The notes beneath the pieces are model-generated. The model worked only from the letters and a program-made list of their open reading frames with translations. It ran no database searches and was not told the origin of the DNA. A DNA stretch of 5,146 nt from Candidatus Woesearchaeota archaeon (GTDB taxonomy: Archaea > Nanobdellota > Nanobdellia > Woesearchaeales > WJKV01): assembly GCA_014728875.1 (NCBI GenBank), contig WJKV01000078.1, positions 1-5,146 of the forward strand, given 5' to 3'. Position 1 is the first letter of the stretch. Every line of letters begins with the position of its first letter. This document shows positions 3,747-5,146 of this stretch, in pieces. The translations under genes and the position numbers were made by a program.

Positions 3747-5146
3747 ATGAACATAAAATTGAATGTCAAAGAAAAATTAATGTTCTATGCCAAGAAAAGG
3801 GCTGTAAAGAGCATGCTCAAGCTGATTCCTAAATTGTCAGACAGCAACATCAACAGGCTTGGCAGTCTATTGTACACTATAGCTCCCAAAGACCACAAGC
3901 CCAAGGTAAAGGCGATCAAGCAGATGTTCGCTGAACAGCATCCAGGAGCAATGCTGGTGAAAAGGATTCTGAAAAATCTTACACCCACATATAGGGAGAA
4001 GATAGGAACTAATCTTATTGCCAACGGATTCCTGCTCAACGATTACAAAAGAAACGAGGCTCTGAAAAAAGGAGAGAAAGTTCCTTTCACTCTGTTGATC
4101 AGCCCTACAATGAGATGCAATCTCAGATGCGTAGGCTGCTATGCTTTCAATTACGACAGGAAAGACGATCTGCCGGTCGAGGTATTTGACAGGATAGTGC
4201 AGGAAGCAAAAGACATAGGTGTGGCATTCTTCACAATATTGGGAGGGGAGCCGTTTGTATACGAAGGACTGTACGACATGCTGAAGAAACACAATGACGC
4301 ATTCTTCCAGATATTCACGAACGGCTTCATGATCACAGACAGATGGATAGAACGGTTCAAGGAACTGGGAAATGTTCTACCCATCCTAAGCATCGAAGGC
4401 TATGAAAAGCACACAGATGAGAGAAGAGGTAAAGGCACTTATCAGAAGCTTATGCAGGTGATGGACAGTCTCAGGGAGAACAAGATTCCTTTCGGCTTCA
4501 GCGCGGCAGTCACGCGAAAGAACGAACCTGTGATCTGCAGCGATGAATTCATCGACATGATGATCGCGAAAGGAGCTTATGTGGGCTGGTTCTTTCTGTA
4601 CATGCCTGTGGGCAAGGATCCTGACATCTCACTGATGCCGACGCCGAAGCAAAGAAAACATCTGTACGATTCTGTGCGGCACATAAGAAAAACAAAGAGC
4701 CTGTTTGTCATAGATTTCTGGAATGACGCCCCTTATGTGGGCGGCTGCATCGCAGGGAACGAATACGCGCACATCACGTCGACAGGCGATGTCGAGCCCT
4801 GCATTTTCACGCATTTTGCAGTCGACAACATCAAGAACAAGTCCTTGAGACAGGTCTTTAACAGCGACTATTTCAAAGAGCTCAGGAAAAGACAACCCTT
4901 CAATGACAACTTATTCCTGCCGTGCCAATGGATAGACAATCCTGAAGTGGGAAGAGAGATGGCAGAGAAATTCAAACTGAGAACAACGCACGACGGAGCA
5001 GACGACATGATAAAGAATCCCAAGATAAGGAAGGGTCTGGACAAATACAGCAAGGAAGTGGAGGAGCTGTACAAGGACGTATGGAAACAGCATTGTACTT
5101 GCGGCGGTTTTATCCACGATAATGTAAAAAACAAAATAAAAACAAA
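3747..5146 (+). CDS. Radical SAM protein with SPASM-like C-terminus, 3' end outside window
   Basis: An open frame of 466 codons that continues past the window, so the C-terminus is not seen. Residues 1-112 are a mostly helical, basic N-terminal segment. The radical SAM core starts at FTLLISPTMRCNLRCVGC, where Cys124, Cys128 and Cys131 form the CxxxCxxC site for a [4Fe-4S] cluster that cleaves S-adenosylmethionine. GGEPF at 166-170 is the SAM-binding motif, and LSIEGYEKHTDERRGKGTY at 214-232 is a strong family feature. Cys334, Gly347 and Cys352 fit the C-x(9-15)-G-x4-C opening of a SPASM domain, and Cys393 in LPCQW may be a further ligand. The later cysteines of a full SPASM are not evident, apart from a CTCGG at 450-454. 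From memory it resembles an unnamed bacterial and archaeal radical SAM family; the substrate is unknown. It has its own TATA-like box after aIF2 gamma and is probably independently transcribed. Confidence 0.92.
   Translation, partial: MNIKLNVKEKLMFYAKKRAVKSMLKLIPKLSDSNINRLGSLLYTIAPKDHKPKVKAIKQMFAEQHPGAMLVKRILKNLTPTYREKIGTNLIANGFLLNDYKRNEALKKGEKVPFTLLISPTMRCNLRCVGCYAFNYDRKDDLPVEVFDRIVQEAKDIGVAFFTILGGEPFVYEGLYDMLKKHNDAFFQIFTNGFMITDRWIERFKELGNVLPILSIEGYEKHTDERRGKGTYQKLMQVMDSLRENKIPFGFSAAVTRKNEPVICSDEFIDMMIAKGAYVGWFFLYMPVGKDPDISLMPTPKQRKHLYDSVRHIRKTKSLFVIDFWNDAPYVGGCIAGNEYAHITSTGDVEPCIFTHFAVDNIKNKSLRQVFNSDYFKELRKRQPFNDNLFLPCQWIDNPEVGREMAEKFKLRTTHDGADDMIKNPKIRKGLDKYSKEVEELYKDVWKQHCTCGGFIHDNVKNKIKT

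Noticed and set aside
3867..4292. Antisense open frame of 141 codons opposite the radical SAM gene
   Set aside because: The sense strand encodes the conserved CxxxCxxC and GGEPF motifs across this span, and the antisense peptide shows no family features.

Overview
The window is archaeal. It carries three archaeal/eukaryotic-type translation genes (ribosomal protein L10e, ribosomal protein S6e and initiation factor aIF2 gamma) and a Nog1-type ribosome-assembly GTPase. The promoters are archaeal too: TATA boxes (TTTATATA, TTTATAAA, TTTAAAAATA) lie 30-32 nt before the start codons, and no Shine-Dalgarno (SD) sequence precedes most starts. AGA/AGG arginine codons, small intergenic gaps, AT-rich spacers and low-complexity charged tails on S6e and aIF2 gamma fit a small-genome archaeon, possibly of the DPANN group. 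That lineage guess is inference from general character only, not from a marker comparison.

Layout. Positions 1-181 are AT-rich and hold T-runs and the L10e promoter; a short fragment of an upstream gene may end at 66. L10e (213-737, +) converges tail to tail on nog1 (740-1732, -) with 2 nt between stop codons. nog1 and S6e (1819-2331, +) diverge from an 86-bp spacer holding one TATA box per direction. aIF2 gamma follows S6e on the same strand after 35 nt or 50 nt, depending on the start codon. A 51-bp spacer with a 12-bp direct repeat and a TATA-like box leads to a radical SAM protein (3747 to the window end, +), which has no stop codon inside the window.

How the genes work together. L10e and Nog1 both concern the large ribosomal subunit, and S6e and aIF2 gamma both act on the small subunit, so the first four genes form a ribosome assembly and translation initiation block. 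The radical SAM gene has its own promoter-like element, has no evident link to translation, and is of unknown substrate.

The most interesting point is the start of aIF2 gamma. Its frame contains no ATG before the GTPase P-loop. The only standard start codon is a TTG without an SD, while a perfect GGAGGT sits 5 nt before an in-frame ATC. The gene for an initiation factor may therefore start at a rare AUC codon, which would recall the AUU start of bacterial infC; a base-call error is the main alternative. I did not see mobile elements, CRISPR arrays, tRNAs or rRNAs.
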